A program made the translations under genes and the position numbers. From NCBI GenBank assembly GCA_032158295.1, contig CM063244.1, positions 27,397,848-27,461,847 of the forward strand: 64,000 nt of DNA, read 5' to 3'. Source of the stretch: Pycnopodia helianthoides. Taxonomy: Eukaryota; Echinodermata; Asteroidea; Forcipulatida; Asteriidae. Positions 52,621 through 63,870 of the stretch are shown here, piece after piece (position 1 is the stretch's first letter; every line of letters starts with the position of its first letter). The notes below the pieces were generated by a model. It saw only the letters and a program-made list of their open reading frames with translations, had not been told where the DNA came from and made no database searches.

Positions 52621-52778
52621 TATATGAAGGGTTTTAACAACTGGGAGCTAAAGAAAATGGCCATTATTCCATGCCACTCAATCGAAAAACTTATAGAGGG
52701 ATATAAAAAAAAATTGATGTTGTGTTTCCAAACGCAAGTGAATTTTGAGCTAAACTAGTAATATAGTATGAATACCTG

Positions 52779-52840
52779 TAGTTGCGATGATCGTAACCCT
52801 CCATCCTCGAGAGGATGGAGGGTTACGATTATCGCAACTA
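52779..52840. repeat. 62-nt almost perfect palindrome flanked by 9-bp direct repeats
   Basis: Arms of 30 nt (29/30 paired) around a 2-nt centre: TAGTTGCGATGATCGTAACC + CTCCATCCTC, GA, then the inverse. The flanks are GAATACCTG at 52770-52778 and 52841-52849. That word also occurs once more near 52868 in a locally repeated context. Confidence 0.85.
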
Positions 52841-53643
52841 GAATACCTGCTGAGCTGAGATAAACTATGAATACCTGCTGGAGAGTGGAGTGGAAGTACC
52901 GGGCTACCACAGCGATATCTTACAACAGAAATAGGCCTAGATAATAATTATGACATGCCTACTCCTACTTGAAACGAGAAAAATCGACTGTACGGGGCGG
53001 ACGGGTATACTTCCAAACAGGTGACATTCTGCTTCCTGTTGGCCGTTTCTCGTGTTCTGTCTTCGTTAGGCTACGCCACGGTCGGCAGTCATGTAAATTT
53101 GCATTAACGACGAACGTCCCTACCTTATCCTACACTGGGACGACATGCATGCTAATTGCTTAAGCTAAAAGTATCTACAAAATGCGTTTTCACTTATGAA
53201 AAAGAAGAAATACCAAGTAATTTTAGTACAAACATACCTGAAAATTGAAGTGTCGCACCAGAGTTTACAACTCACTTCCGTCTCGCCAGCATTCCTTCCT
53301 GCACGCAGCTAGCTTGCAGCGCAGACGACTGTCACACAAAAATGATTGCTTTTGTATTTTTCACTCAAAAGTTTTCGTCTACGACGCATGCGCATAGTTC
53401 GTTCAGGGACGTGCTTGCACAAAAAACAATTGTACTTTTGCTACTTCAAAATAAAGGCTACGGTGTCTCAAACTTGACATTGATAAATGTTGTAATGCAA
53501 CTGAAATTGGAGTTAAAATGTGTATAATATAATTAAATGTCTGGTAAGAAATTATCAGATGTCAACACAAGTGCTACTGTTGTATTGTAATCACTCCCAC
53601 TGACGTTCTCCGGCGGACATGTTGGAATTAATAGACGCATCGG

Positions 53644-53807
53644 CGACCGGAGTCACGTGATTCATAGTGGGCATACCAAACACAAAAAGCAAGCGACGCG
53701 CAGTGTGCACAGCAATTGGAAGCAGTCATGCTTTTCCATGCACACTGCGCGTCACTTGCTTGGTTTGTTTACGTTTTATACCCACGTAATGCGGTCACCG
53801 ACCGTGT
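53644..53807. repeat. MITE-like hairpin with GC-rich inner arms
   Basis: The inner arms at 53687-53709 and 53739-53761 pair at 22 of 23 positions (AAGCAAGCGACGCGCAGTG...). Weaker outer similarity (CGACCGGAGTCACG / CGGTCACCGACCG) extends to about 160 bp in all. Confidence 0.7.
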
Positions 53808-54589
53808 GAATTGAAGGACGGTAATATTTTTGAAACCGATTTTCAGCAATAATAGGAGATATTTTTTCCACGACTATTCCAAGTGTTGGAAAAGTTTGAA
53901 ATTTAAAAACATCACACTAATGAAAGCATGTTTGTTTTTTGTTTTAACAATAAATATAAAACAGTTATGTTTATATACAGCTTGTAATTTTTTTTCTTCC
54001 GTCAAATTAAAACATTTACTTTTGAATAATTTGTTTATTTGTTACAGCACAAATACAAAGTTCCGGCGTACAATAGAATATAATATGAGAAAAACAATAC
54101 ATATTTTTTCTTTAAAAAACAAAATGAACAAAATCGACAAAAATTACAGTGGTTGAAAGTAATGCAAACAGTATACAAAAGGTTCTACTGTTTCCAACAT
54201 TATGACTAGTAAGGAGTAGGTTAGGCCCTATTGACCAAATTCATTTTTACTAGTTTTCATAATTTAGGGAGTTCAACAGTGTTTTGATTGGTTGATACTT
54301 AGGAATGTTGTCTAGAATTTAATGCAACCAGAATATAAGAAACAGTTTCAAGAACAAAATCTGAAGAAAGCCGTGATCATCTTATTGGCATTAAAAACAT
54401 AACATTATTCATCTAAATGCACTCATTAATTTATTACATATTTCTATAAAATATCAGTTTAAGTAAAATTAGTATTAAATCTCTTGTGTAAATATACTGT
54501 TTTGTCAATTTAAGAATTATACTGTTTTGTTAATTGTACCGTTTTGTCAAGTAAACAATTAGGCCTACAATTTTTCAGAAGGAAACCAA

Positions 54590-54815
54590 AACTATTATAA
54601 AATATCTTTATGTACAAATAATAAAGCATCAGCCACCTATGAAAACATAAAGATCTATTAAATATGAAAATATCATCGGTTACCAAAACTATTTATAAAA
54701 TGTTTTCATTTACAAATAATAAAGCATCAGCCACCTTTGTTACCAAAACTGTTTATAAAACATTTTTATTTACAATATATAAAGATCTATTAAATATGAC
54801 AATATCGTTGGTTAC
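54590..54815. repeat. Degenerate tandem repeats
   Basis: ACAAATAATAAAGCATCAGC + CACCT occurs twice, TTACCAAAACT(A/G)TTTATAAAA twice, and AAAGATCTATTAAATATGA twice. Non-coding AT-rich DNA. Confidence 0.6.
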
Positions 54816-55641
54816 CTTTTTGATAAAACTACACAAAATTGGTTTATGTTCATTTATGGAATTTTGTGCAACTGTTTCCTTGCAATTGTTGAATTTTGGC
54901 AAACCCTAAATTGACCATTTGTTGGGTGACAATTTCGTCGCTTGTCACATTATGTCATCAGTCTGATACACGCCTCGGGATAATCGTTACAGGTATACAA
55001 TTTATAAAAAGTAGCATTCAAGAATTAAAAACTTTCACCACTATTTTCCATCATTGCTAATATTAATGCATCAAGTTTTTTAAGGCCATTATTAAAACCA
55101 TACATGATAAATTTCATAGAACTGTTGATATATTATGCTTTACTTAAATGTAATATCTTTAAACATCAAATATTTCATGATGCCTCCTTCACACTTTGAA
55201 CAGCGATGAAACTAGGGTAAATTTTTAGGGGGAAACAAGGGGGTGCACCATTTTATCCAGGGGGTACTTTGTATGTTTGCATTTTTCTTAAAGAAGCCCC
55301 TTTTCAGTGCTCTTGTTTTGCCATTTTTTTTTTATTAAAGATAATGTGTAATGAATGTAAAAACAAATACATTGTGTGAATAGAAAAATTTGTGTTAAAA
55401 ACATTAAAACTATCAGGTAAAATGTTACATTTTACTTTGGTAATTTTAATTCTCAAAAGTCTGGATTTTTATTCCCCCCCCCTCCTTTAGTTAAAGCCAC
55501 TGCTTTGTATTAATGTTTCAATGCAATTTCAATTGCCAACTCATTGAGCATTAAGACACTGACCGGGGCTTGCCGCCAACTACCTGTTTAAAAAATAAGA
55601 GCTGATAATAGCTCTATGATCCTGGATGTCCACTTACAACT

Positions 55642-55647
55642 TTTATT
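55642..55647 (-). terminator. Possible polyadenylation signal of plexin C
   Basis: AATAAA on the minus strand about 155 nt after the stop codon at 55800. Plausible spacing, no other support. Confidence 0.4.
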
Positions 55648-55799
55648 TCATCAAGATAAAACATGTGATATTATGAATAGACTCCTGTCAAAATAATTCC
55701 GGTTGTTTTGTTCAAGCCCGTTTTTCACATCGCGTGATTGCTACTGCTAATTACTTAACAGAAACGAGAACTGTCATGTGTGGGAAATTATTTGCCATT

Positions 55800-55904
55800 C
55801 TACACAGGATCATCATCACTGGAGAGTGTCACTCGCACCTCCTCAAGGAGGTATCCAAGATGGGCTTCTTCATATTCTGGTTCAGACTCAAGAACATCCA
55901 GAAT
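55800..55904 (-). CDS. Plexin C last exon and stop codon
   Basis: 105 nt: [34 protein letters not shown], stop TAG at 55802-55800. The C-terminus lacks the PDZ-binding VTDL-type ending of vertebrate class B plexins. Confidence 0.93.
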   Translation of the reverse strand: MLDVLESEPEYEEAHLGYLLEEVRVTLSSDDDPV

Positions 55905-58900
55905 CTGAAAAAATGATAAGACAGAGTCCACCATCTTGGTCTTCCTTTATTTTAAAGCTCATTTCTTATGTATTGGAATAATTTTAAAAGACCAGTACTT
56001 CAGAACAGTTATGTAAAAAACATAAACCTACAAACACAGAGAGAAGGAATAATTGGACAGGAAGGAAGACTATACAGTAGAGGGAGAAAGCAAAATGTGA
56101 ATGTAACCCAAATGGCAAACTGAGGCAGAAAGGGAAATAGCCTGGCCCCATCCTGGTTAATGATCAACAAAATATATCATTGCATAGGAGACTAGAAGGT
56201 GACTAGTCCAATTTCTTCTTGTGCTATTTTTACCTTTTATTCATGGTTTGATAATGGTTTGCCTGCAGGGTAAAAGGAAAACAACAAGTTAGATGGGATT
56301 TCTGAATAAGTGTCTTCAAACTTACCGTTTGATGGTATTTGCTGACAATTTCCCACAGCTGTTCAAGGGTATTTAACTTGCTGAACAGACCAGTAAAATT
56401 CTGAAAAGACACAAAAATGACTAGTTATGACAATGTCCCTTTTTATTTAAATACCTGATTTCTACTTTTCTTAGTTTGAAATCAATTAATTTTTCTCTTT
56501 CTAATTTACTTGTATGTTTAGGTGTTTAAAAAGTGTTCTTTCACAGGGTGGGAGCCAATACTATATGTGATGGGATCAAGCTTTTGTCGACCCTGGTCAA
56601 TTTTTTTAAAAAAATCTATTTGAAAGAAGTACAATCTCAGCTTTAATGATATGAAAACCCCGTGTTGAAACCACATTTGGTTCAAAAGTTATGGAAGTTG
56701 AAACACCAAGAGATGTATAGAAATGTAGACCCCTGTCGACCTATTTTGGCCTGTTATCAATAATGCATTTACCGACAAACGACTCATTTAGCTTGATGGC
56801 ATCACATATGCTGTGATAATTAACAATTTTAAAAACTTTACCTCGCTGGCTTTATAAAGCTCCTTGTTCAGCTCCTGGGTGGGCACCTGTGACAAAATCC
56901 GAACTCCATCATAGAAGTCCTGTACTACATGCTGGTACTTCTGCTTCTCTCTGCCGTACAATAACTTGTTAACAGAGGACTCCTGTCAACAAACAAATAA
57001 GTTGCCAATCAAAGTTCTAAAATAGTTCCCTGGTTTTGTTTTTTACAGTTTCAAATTGGAGAAATACCAAAAAAGGGTGTTTAAAAAAAATATATAATGC
57101 GTTTATTCTTTCAGTTACCTGTTTGAGTTTGTGCGTCTTGGTATCATGTACGTCGTGGAATAACTGACCGATCACGTCCATGCATGCACCAACGGAGCGA
57201 CTAGATCGGATGTCAAAGATGTAGTCTGGATTTTTGATGGCGTTGGACCAGAAACGAAGTGGCAAACTAAAAGAAATGGACACAAACTTAGGTGGTTTGC
57301 TTATTTTTTGTGAGAGTACGGAAACCTTACGCCTACTCATCACACTCAAACATTTCACACGTATTCACCAAGAAAATACAAAGACAAGAAATTCACAATT
57401 GTCTTACATATTACTCTTCCAGATGTGTGTGATTTCAGGGTCACTTTCTTCCAGTTCATGTCTAATGGCCTGGCTGTCAAAAAAGTCAAAGAGGTACTTG
57501 ATGGCCTTGGGGGCGCTCTCCACAGATAGAATGGAGTGGAACATGTCATCAACGTACTTTTGAATGACTCCCTGTGAGAAAGTAAAGAGAACTAATGAAA
57601 CAAATGCATAACATGAAAGGAAGAGATAGAGCCCGAAGTGAACCTCACAAGAATCAAAAGACTGGTTTTAAATAGGGTTTATAAACCTCTTATTCTTAGA
57701 CCCAGAACCTCCCAGATGTTAAAGTTAAGAGAGTTTACAGACTGTGTACATCACCAGAAATACAAAAATACAGGTTTGGACACAATGTGGACTACTAAAT
57801 TCTTTCTCCCTTTAGTGACAGCTTTACTTCTTGTAAGGAAATTTGAATGCTCACAGAGATTTTGGGAAAATCTTGAAATCAGGAAAAATACCGAGAAATC
57901 ACATGCCTGGTATGCGAAAAAAGTTTCTGAGATAGAGGCATGAGCTCGGCCAGGTCTTTTTTCCAAGGGGGCTGAAAATCTTATTTATCCCAAAACCACA
58001 GAGATTCTAAAACTAAATATAGGAGATGATGGAAGGGAATGACCGCAAACCTGAGATGATGTAGGTAGAGGGATTGTATGAAATGCTCCATCTCCCCTCT
58101 CCAACCATTCATAAATAAACATCAATTTGTGTCCAACTTAACCTCTTCTGCAAGAACCAACCCAAACTTAGAGGTTCCTTCTCACCTCTCTAAGGGAGTG
58201 CCTCAAAAGTCAGAATGGTAGGAATGTTCTAATTCGATCGGTTAGGTACTTCAACGGCACGTATGGACCGGTACATTAGACAGGTGGAATGCTCATAATG
58301 CCAATGCGTATATTCTTTCATGTATAAGTGGTCCCATAGTTCAGCACAAAGTCACAGTCCAGTGGAACAGTCTGGCAGTCCATGACAGTTTGCTTCATGA
58401 ACATTCTTTCGTGCCTAAAACTTCAGGGCTGCCAAGTGCCAACATTTGCATCTCGCAATCCCTGAGATTTTGCACAACATAAGGAAGATATTTAGAATTA
58501 CATTCAACATAAAAGGGAAAATGTTTCCATAATCAGGAAGATTATTGTCAAATTTGTCCATCAGAACATGAACAGATTGGTGTATACCTTGAAAACTTTC
58601 TTCAGAATTAGGGACAGTTGCCAGCTCTGAAATGTGCTCAACATTTGAGACGAACTGTGTGGGCCTCTTAATGGAAAAATCCAAAAGTAGAAAGACTATT
58701 TTGTGTACCTTTGTTGACATGAGTCTTGGGAATGAGATCTCTTTGATCTTCCGGCGGCTGATCTTATTTCTGAAGGTGACAGATGTCAACCTGGTGCAGC
58801 AATCTCTGAGTCTTCTCCCCTTGCCCTCTTCCTCCTCCTCATCATCATCATAAGCATTGCCATCTTGTTTCACCTTGGAGAAAATAGTAATAGGAATTGC

Positions 58901-61900
58901 ATGAAAAAATCTGCCAAAGAGAAGTGGTACTTAATTAACTAAACAAAAATCAATTATTTTTAATCTATTAGCCATGTACAAACAATTTTGAATGCTACAG
59001 GTATTTTGTGCATTGGCCGTAGCATATGCAAAAATTGTTGTATGTTTTTCATTTTGAAACAGCATCATTTGTTAAAATTTGTTCTGAGAAAAAATTCTTT
59101 GAAGTAGTTTCTTTCCATGAAATAGGGCAATGAAACTAACTGCTTCCAACACTGATGTCAGACTGTCACTAACTGAAAATGAACTGTACTAACTACAAGG
59201 CCCAATTTCTAAGAGCTGTTTAAGCAGAAAATATTGCTTAACAGCTTTCTGCTAAGCAGAAGTGAGCAGGATACCACATGGTATTTTGGCTGGTAACCGC
59301 ATTCTGGTAAGCAAATTTTTGTTGTGCTTAGCTACGTTTTGTGCTTATAGAGCTCAATGAAATTGGGCCATGCTCTCCGACACCATTCATTAATCCTGCA
59401 AATTCTATACTGACATTTTTTTCCTGTCCCGCTTTAGTTGTCCCACAACTCACCAGATGCCAGTCTTTGACTCCTTTTGTTGCCTCCACTTCTACAATGG
59501 TATCCCGACGCTTTATGTATCGCTTATTGCTAGCCACATCATCAGTTCCAACATTGACTGACAGGGAAGACAAATAATAATATATTATCAATTTATACTA
59601 TTTAGTACAAAAAGGAAACTTAATTTCTCAAATTTATAACATATTTTTGTTCAACATATTCTGGAAGTGGAAGGGGACTTAAGTCTTTTTTTCCATGACA
59701 TGGCTGATTTTAGTTTTATTTATTGCTAATTGTTTATTTATTTATTTTTATTTGGGGGGCATGGGGGAAGGATATAAGGATTACTATAGATCAGAGAGTT
59801 TGGTCTTTCTTTATTTGATCATGACAATAGATTGGCAAACACAATCAAATAAACGGGGGAAAAACAGAAGGGGAAACCCCTTTTATGCCTCACTGGTCAC
59901 GTCTGTACAGTCTATTCAAAGGAAGTTATAAAAAGGCCATACATGTCAATAGATTGAGCAGGGTACTACACAGAACGGGACAAAGCCATGATGTTTATTT
60001 CAATAATTGTCATGGTTTTTTTTTTAAACTGGTGAAAACAGAATCTATGAGGAAGTTCTCAACAAAAAAAACAATTAAAATTATTCCTCGGTACATCTAG
60101 GGATTTATCAGAAGCTCTATTGATGAAAAGAGCCTGGTCTGACGAATCAATAGCCTGGTCTGACGAATCAATGGTAAAGCTTTCTTTACAATGATAAAGA
60201 AAAGCAATACTTGAGTGAAATGAATTCTTAAAGAAATGGTCCACAGTATAAATACAAAACTCCCACAGCAATTAAAGTTCCTATGTAGTGGTATTTTTCA
60301 CATTGCATTTTTGGGGCTTAACAAATGGTTCGAGATTAATAAGGCAATAACAGTCTTGGTGGCTGGTCACTGTTAATTAACCAAGCCGAAGGTGTGGTCC
60401 ATTAACAATGGCCAGCCACCAACCAAGGTCATTATCATGCAGTGATGACAAGTTCCTAACACTGTTATTGGCACCAATAAATGCCTTTAAAGAAAAAAAC
60501 ATTAAAAATCTTCAGAATTTGATATTTTTCTTCAAAGTTTCTCGCAAATATTTGTAGAATTGTTCTGTTCATGTTCAAAGGCCATTCTTAAGGCTGTTCA
60601 TTTTTTAACTGGGACCTAATCTCTTACACAAATTTAACTATTTAAGCAAGAACCAGACTATGATCTTTGAAAATTAACAGCACCATAACGTAAAGCACAA
60701 GTAATGCTCTCAGCAAACTCTATTTAAATTTGGGTTAAACAAATAAAAATTGACTAGAGCTGGATTCGAACCTGCGACCTCCGGATTAATGTGCCAACAC
60801 TCTCCATCTGAGCAATCTAGCCCTATTGTTGCAATCTCCCTATTTTGTCAGTATTTTTGTTTGGGGGTGCCAGTTTACAATACAACATGGTAAGCGGCAG
60901 CAGAGGGATCACCTTAAGGGGATGTGACTTTTTATTTCAAATATCAAGTAATCATTCGTTTATAATGACAAGGGTAAAGATAGCTCATGATACAAAACAA
61001 CTTACCGTATGCACTTTCTTCATTTCCCTGGGAGAACTTTAGAATAGGTCGGGAACTAGTTGCATTGTCAATGCCCTGCTTCTCTACAATCGTCATTTGA
61101 TCGTTATCCTCAACCTGTAGGTTACCAAGGATAACAAAATACCAATAAAAACCCAAACAACTACAACAAAACACTTTTAAAGATTACCCAGGTAACTAAT
61201 GAACTAATGAACATTTAAGCAAAAATTGAACTACTCCAAAGTTTTTTTTTTTGGGGGGGGGAGTTGGGGATGGAGGGGGAGGGTTTATGTCTAACACCTA
61301 ATGTTCTTCATCCAAATCATAACACTTACACGGAAATCCTTTAGCATATTGATTCTTCGCCATTTGTCAGCCGGTGGTCTGGGATCCATGTCTGTCAACA
61401 CGAGGCAACCACTGGTACCTTGATGCCATTCTGACAATGAAGACAGACAAGAATTTCCATTATTGTTCATTTATAAGTAACTCAGGCTCAGAGAGTTTAT
61501 GAACTCTGATTGGAAGAAGACTGTTCAAGTGGGGGTGTATTAAGTGATATAAAGAAACTGTGAACCAGTGAATAAATGGACCCCAAACAGGCATATTGAT
61601 GTGTAAAGGTTCTGTATGCACTGTGCTTGCTTAGCAGGGAACTATCAAATTAACTGTTTTCTTTGTGCATATTGTTTTGGTTTTTTTCCCGCAAGGACAG
61701 ATGGTGCTGCGTGAATGCGCAGACAATGTATCAATTTAAGGTAGCTGGTACGCGCATGAAACTAGCATAATGCAAAGCATAAAGCTGAACACCAACAAGT
61801 AGTGTTTCTATTTATGGTGATGTTAGTTTTCAAAGCTCCAAATATGCATAATAGTTAAAAAACTTTCTTTTGGGCAAGACAAATTCAGGAAGAGTTAAGG

Positions 61901-63584
61901 GTTGACTCGGCAGTTTCTTCACTAAAAGAGGTTTTCTGACATACCGAGATCGACTTGGTTGGCACTGGGTCTGCTGGAGTAGGGTTTGTTGCAATGGATG
62001 GCATCTAAGATCTTCTCCTTGACCTGCGAGATGGTGTCTACGTCTAGTACCTTGACTTCCTTGATGACAGTTCCTTCTTCGTCAATGGGCACGAGGAGAG
62101 TCTAAGGAGGAACCAGGTAAAAAATTTAAAGAATCTATATTATCTAGTCATGTTTTTTCGTCATAAAAGGCGCAGTTCCATTTCATATAACCATTTTTTT
62201 AAACAATATTTGGATAATAAGCATGACTATGAATCTGAGTAAATATTCCAGAAACTAAATGTGAATTTGACCATAAAAAACTCACAAGGTTATTGAACTC
62301 AATATCCTCCTCCTCTAACATCTTCTCAAAGTTGAGAGAATATCTTGCACTGCCGGTGAAGACATCAACTGGACCACTCTCAGTCCGATGTTTGATGGCG
62401 CGGTACAAGACAAACAGAGGATAGGCAGTGTGATTCTGAAGAAAAAAAGACATCATCAACTACACAGGTTTTTTCTTAAATGCTCAAACATTTCTTCCCG
62501 CTGGCTCTTAATGCGTATATAATTCCTATGTAAACATCAATCCATTGAAAATTGTTTCACTCTATCAAACATGTTTACTTGTTATTACGCGGTCAAAAGT
62601 AAAATGCGCCATCAACATTTGAATTGAACTCCTTCAGATACAACAACCATACACTTGTACACAATCATACGCTCTGTGTGTACACTGCACCACCACCGTG
62701 TGTGTACTACACGTGTACGTCGCAGTCAAAGTACAAACCCAGCAGTTTTAGGTGATTCTGCTCTATTGGCTCGTTTAATTTTGAAAAGTACACATATCGA
62801 TTGGTGAGGATGAACAGATTTTGATCATTCTTACAGATATCAAAGACCATTATTATTCTCTTTCCATGAAAGGGAAAAAACTTTTGGATGGGATAATAAG
62901 TTTTTTAAAATAGATGAATGTCTTGGCAGTGTTTAGGGGTGTCTACATTGTACTACACAGGGTTCGCGCCGCTGCTCACCATGTTATCAGTACAAATTTC
63001 ATTGTTGATCTCTCTAAGAAAAGCTCATGTAATTTTTCAGCAATCCATACCTTCAATTGATCATAGAGGCACAAAGCAACCCAGTTTGATAGAAGCTTCT
63101 CTAAAACACTTTCATTTCTGTCAGGAAAAAAAAAAAGAATGGAGAAGGAAAAACTAAACAACGTTTTAATTTTTATGCAAAAACATTTCTTTAAAGGAAG
63201 ATTTTAAGGCAAATTTGATTTAACATTTCACAAAAATTATTGAAACAGCAGTACAAATCAGTGATATACTCTGTTGAATTTTTTTACTGCAAAGTTTTTG
63301 TTACATATTTTTAAGTAGAATTTGAAACTTTGCTTAGCGGGAAAACAATAATAGTTTGTGGTAACACCACGTAATAGTCTCTCTAGCAAGTTAATGTGGT
63401 TCTACAAAAGAATCGTGGCATTTCACCTCTTATCTCTACCAGAATGCTCTGATCGTCCTCAAGCAGAAAAGTCATAAAAGCATTTGCAAGAACTATGGAT
63501 GAGAATTACCTAATGAAGAGTTGTCGTGTACGGTCGTTGTCAGCGGCTGTCTGGATGAGCTCTGTCATCAGAGTGATCATTACG
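55800..63584 (-). CDS. Plexin gene C, 3' part: cytoplasmic RasGAP and Rho-binding domain (13 exons to stop)
   Basis: Coding exons in transcript order: 63584-63510, 63117-63051, 62435-62286, 62101-61945, 61430-61330, 61114-61006, 59557-59454, 58873-58709, 57571-57408, 57266-57119, 56982-56842, 56400-56326, 55904-55800. All have consensus splice sites, and the 1561 nt form one open frame (519 residues plus stop). The order is that of plexin cytoplasmic regions: GAP part 1 ([12 protein letters not shown]), Rho-GTPase-binding domain ([20 protein letters not shown]), GAP part 2 ([19 protein letters not shown]), C-terminal helices. Plexin GAPs act on Rap-type small GTPases at the membrane after semaphorin binding. 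The ectodomain and membrane segment lie beyond the right edge. It is on the same strand as A and B and ends 6 kb before B starts. Confidence 0.95.
56326..56400 (-). CDS. Plexin C exon
   Basis: 75 nt: [20 protein letters not shown] + KYHQT, a C-terminal GAP helix. Confidence 0.92.
56842..56982 (-). CDS. Plexin C exon
   Basis: 141 nt, 47 codons: [40 protein letters not shown]. Corresponds to SPxNKLLYAKDI...Y of plexins. Confidence 0.94.
57119..57266 (-). CDS. Plexin C exon: GAP segment 2 with catalytic LPLRF
   Basis: 148 nt: [40 protein letters not shown]. The LPLRFW arginine is one of the conserved plexin GAP arginines and is present. Confidence 0.95.
57408..57571 (-). CDS. Plexin C exon: GAP segment 2
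   Basis: 164 nt: [40 protein letters not shown], ending HIWKSN. Confidence 0.94.
58709..58873 (-). CDS. Plexin C exon with acidic run
   Basis: 165 nt, 55 codons: [20 protein letters not shown], then a basic stretch and [11 protein letters not shown], corresponding to the EIYLTRLLSTK motif of plexins. The 8-residue DDDEEEEE run is unusual at this point. Confidence 0.9.
59454..59557 (-). CDS. Plexin C exon
   Basis: 104 nt: [20 protein letters not shown] + [15 protein letters not shown], equivalent to the (K)xWHLVK position in plexins; donor GTGAGT. Confidence 0.88.
60110..60172. repeat. Short tandem duplication in plexin C intron
   Basis: AGCCTGGTCTGACGAATCAAT is repeated twice in a row. Confidence 0.7.
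60350..60430. repeat. Inverted repeat in plexin C intron
   Basis: TTGGTGGCTGG...CTGTTAAT pairs with ATTAACAATGGCCAGCCACCAA, a MITE-like stem without other features. Confidence 0.55.
60735..60885 (-). repeat. tRNA-derived SINE (minus strand)
   Basis: On the minus strand: leader CTGGCACCCCCAAACAAAAA, ACAAAATAGGGAGA, then a tRNA-like body with a degenerate A box and GGTTCGAATCC as B box. Same family as 1071-1198. Confidence 0.7.
61006..61114 (-). CDS. Plexin C exon
   Basis: 109 nt: [20 protein letters not shown] + [16 protein letters not shown], the linker from RBD back to GAP. Confidence 0.88.
61330..61430 (-). CDS. Plexin C exon: RBD
   Basis: 101 nt: [20 protein letters not shown] + [13 protein letters not shown]. 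The LxDxD...W(K/R)RxNTLxHY pattern of the plexin RBD. Confidence 0.92.
61945..62101 (-). CDS. Plexin C exon: Rho-GTPase-binding domain
   Basis: 157 nt: [41 protein letters not shown] ubiquitin-like RBD with the conserved DTISQVKEK(I/A)LD stretch. Confidence 0.95.
62286..62435 (-). CDS. Plexin C exon: GAP to RBD transition
   Basis: 150 nt: [40 protein letters not shown]. Matches the PLYMLFRGIKHQ...GPVD...ARYTL segment of plexins. Confidence 0.93.
63051..63117 (-). CDS. Plexin C exon: GAP segment 1 continued
   Basis: 67 nt: [20 protein letters not shown] + LK. With the previous exon it gives IRNESV where most plexins have RRTESV. Confidence 0.9.
63510..63584 (-). CDS. Plexin C exon: GAP segment 1 (first visible exon)
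   Basis: 75 nt, phase 2 in, phase 2 out: [20 protein letters not shown] + QLFIR. It ends at the plexin arginine-finger segment. Confidence 0.9.
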
Positions 63585-63644
63585 CTGAATAATAAAGTAC
63601 AAATGTAATCAAAAGAAAATTCCTTTGTCAAAGAAACAGGAAAA

Positions 63645-63870
63645 GGTAAGTGCACCAGGCTCTGGTGTTTCTGATCAGCAGAGTGTAGGGTTGGGGTACC
63701 AGTCGTGGCATTGGTGTCCTTGACCAAGATACTTTACCATAACTACTCTGTCCATCAGATGGGACATTAAGCCATAGGTCCCCTGTACTAGGATTTGTAG
63801 TGCACCTTGAAGAACCCAGAACACTTATCGTGGAAGAGTAGATGTTAACCCTGGTGTTTCTGGTTCACAT
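63645..63870 (+). repeat. SINE with conserved core, second copy
   Basis: GGCTCTGGTGTTTCTGATCA, CATCAGATGGGACATTAAGCC and GAAGAACCCAGAACACTTAT match the element at 18200-18500. Confidence 0.65.

Larger units (their letters stand above)
52850..55640. other. Intergenic region between plexin C and plexin B
   Basis: Apart from the hairpin at 53644-53807 and repeats at 54590-54815, I see no gene or RNA. 53270-53400 and 53590-53810 are somewhat richer in GC and CpG than their surroundings and might hold plexin B promoter sequence, but no motif supports it. Confidence 0.35.
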
